Assembly (NCBI GenBank): GCA_004557855.1
Contig: SFFJ01000022.1
Location: 1 to 32,021, forward strand
Source of the DNA: Oscillospiraceae bacterium
GTDB taxonomy: Bacteria > Bacillota > Clostridia > Oscillospirales > Ruminococcaceae
Direction: 5' to 3'
Length of the DNA: 32,021 nt
Position numbers and translations under genes: made by a program. This document shows positions 31,164 to 32,021 of the stretch, in pieces. The notes beneath the pieces are model-generated. The model saw only the letters and a program-made list of their open reading frames with translations. It was not told the DNA's origin and made no database searches. Within the stretch, counting starts at the first letter, position 1. Each line of letters begins with the position of its first letter.

Positions 31164-31361
31164 ATGCCCAAGCTGAAAACCCACACCGGTGCAAAAAAGC
31201 GCTTTAAGCTGACCAAAAACGGTAAGGTCAAGAGAGCCAAAGCCTACAAGTCTCATATCCTGAATAAGAAGTCCACCAAGCGCAAGAGAAACCTGCGCAA
31301 GGGCACCTATGCCGATAAGACCAACGTTGGCGCACTGAAGCTGCTGATGCCCAACACCTGA
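31164..31361 (+). CDS. rpmI: 50S ribosomal protein L35
   Basis: This 65-residue, highly basic protein has the full family pattern: MPKLKTHTGAKKRFKLTKNG, the AKAYKSHIL segment and the LRKGTYAD tail. AGGAGG lies ten bases before the ATG. It is the middle gene of the conserved infC-rpmI-rplT operon, 22 bases after infC. Confidence 0.98.
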   Translation: MPKLKTHTGAKKRFKLTKNGKVKRAKAYKSHILNKKSTKRKRNLRKGTYADKTNVGALKLLMPNT

Positions 31362-31408
31362 TTTTCAATTTAACATTTACAGTAGATATGATACGGAGGT
31401 AAAAAGAT

Positions 31409-31762
31409 ATGGCTCGTATTAAAAGAGCGATGATGACCCGCAAAAGAAGAAAAAAGACCCTGAAGATGGCAAAGGGCTATTTTGGTGCAAAGAGCAAGCG
31501 CTTTAAGATGGCGAAACAGGCCGTTATGAAGTCCGGCAACTATGCTTACATCGGCCGTAAGCAGAAGAAGCGTGACTTCCGCCGCCTGTGGATCACCCGC
31601 ATTTCCGCCGCCTGCAAGCTCAACGGGATGAACTATTCCCAGTTCATGAACGGGCTGAAGAAGGCCGGCATCAACCTGAACCGCAAGATGCTCTCCGAGC
31701 TGGCGATCAACGATGCTGCCGCCTTTACCGCGCTGACCGAGAAGGCCAAGGCTGCCCTGTAA
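31409..31762 (+). CDS. rplT: 50S ribosomal protein L20
   Basis: This 117-residue assembly protein has a basic N-terminal extension (MARIKRAMMTRKRRKKTLKM, AKGYFGAKSKRFKMAKQ) and a globular C-domain (RDFRRLWITRISAACKLNGM, INLNRKMLSELA). GGAGG precedes the ATG. In Firmicutes it is the repressor of its own operon through the infC leader. Most relatives read MARVKGG at the N-terminus; here it is MARIKRAMM, as in several Clostridia. Confidence 0.98.
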   Translation: MARIKRAMMTRKRRKKTLKMAKGYFGAKSKRFKMAKQAVMKSGNYAYIGRKQKKRDFRRLWITRISAACKLNGMNYSQFMNGLKKAGINLNRKMLSELAINDAAAFTALTEKAKAAL

Positions 31763-31775
31763 AAATGATAATTCA

Positions 31776-31815
31776 CCGTCCGATTTTGCATTGCCAAGAT
31801 CGGGCGGCGTTTTTT
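31776..31815 (+). terminator. Intrinsic terminator of infC-rpmI-rplT
   Basis: CCGTCCGAT (31776-31784) pairs with ATCGGGCGG (31799-31807) with one wobble, and six Ts follow. Confidence 0.85.
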
Positions 31816-31844
31816 ATCGAAACGGGGCGGAAGAAAAAATTAGC

Positions 31845-31873
31845 TTGCAATTAAGGCCGGTATGGGGTATATA
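31845..31873 (+). promoter_or_regulatory. Probable promoter at the window end
   Basis: TTGCAA (31845-31850) and TATATA (31868-31873) are separated by 17 bases. Transcription would start near 31880 and enter a structured stretch with no coding frame inside the window. Confidence 0.55.
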
Positions 31874-31879
31874 TAAAAA

Positions 31880-32021
31880 GGATTACTACCTTCGCTTGAC
31901 AAGGACACACACGCTTTTTCGTCGGACGCAACCTTCGCTTCAGTCGTGCTGCCTCTAACGGGCAGCCCTCCCCGCTGTGGTGCGTCCTCCTCACCCCACA
32001 AGGTCTTGCGACCTTGCGGGG
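31880..32021 (+). other. Structured non-coding stretch cut by the window end
   Basis: Nested inverted repeats are visible: GGACGCA (near 31924-31930) with TGCGTCC (near 31981-31987), inner GCTGCC/GGCAGC around CTCTAAC, and CAAGGTC/GACCTTG flanked by CCCC and GGGG at the last 28 bases. ACCTTCGCTT occurs twice (near 31888 and 31931). It may be an RNA leader, small RNA or repeat. The next gene is outside the window. Confidence 0.45.

Overview
The window looks like chromosomal DNA from a GC-rich, endospore-forming Gram-positive anaerobe in the class Clostridia, most likely the Oscillospirales/Ruminococcaceae side. The evidence is spo0A, spoIVB and a gerA-type germination operon, strong TTGACA-17-TATAAT promoters, GGAGG ribosome sites, the infC-rpmI-rplT operon and FeoAB. 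The species cannot be named from sequence alone. Most of the window is ordinary core genome. I see no transposase, prophage, plasmid or CRISPR array.

Layout. 1-2.4 kb: tRNA-Lys, a LysR regulator and a lipoprotein binding protein. 2.5-5.1 kb: FecCD-type permease, ATPase and an XdhC-family protein, which with the binding protein form a metal-type importer coupled to a molybdoenzyme maturation factor. 5.1-7.5 kb (minus): feoA-feoB ferrous iron uptake. 7.6-9.7 kb: a self-contained tetR-ABC-ABC2 operon with a clear operator. 10-11.6 kb: pyrG. 11.6-17 kb (minus): gerA-gerB-gerC and spoIVB, with a partial tandem copy of the gerC start. 17-18.2 kb: DUF421 and DUF4363 genes, divergent from gerA. 18.2-21.4 kb (minus): yebC, a secreted repeat protein and a PASTA pseudokinase. 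21.6-22 kb: tRNA Gly-Arg-His-Gln cluster. 22-23.1 kb: spo0A. 23.4-30.2 kb: addB-addA. 30.4-31.8 kb: infC-rpmI-rplT with an attenuated leader. 31.8-32 kb: a structured stretch cut by the window end.

The most unusual signals are non-coding. Two cloverleaf-like inverted-repeat elements (23305-23392 and 30217-30297) flank addAB. Each has a perfect 13-bp outer stem enclosing three hairpins with three-base loops, and all six loops read C-GNA-G on one strand or the other. Between the pseudokinase and DUF4363 genes is a hairpin-rich orphan stretch bounded by two minus-strand terminators, a candidate small RNA. Upstream of pyrG, a minus-strand promoter runs almost directly into a terminator. In coding sequence, infC appears to start at AUC, the kinase-like protein lacks all the main catalytic residues, and the gerC 5' end is duplicated out of frame.
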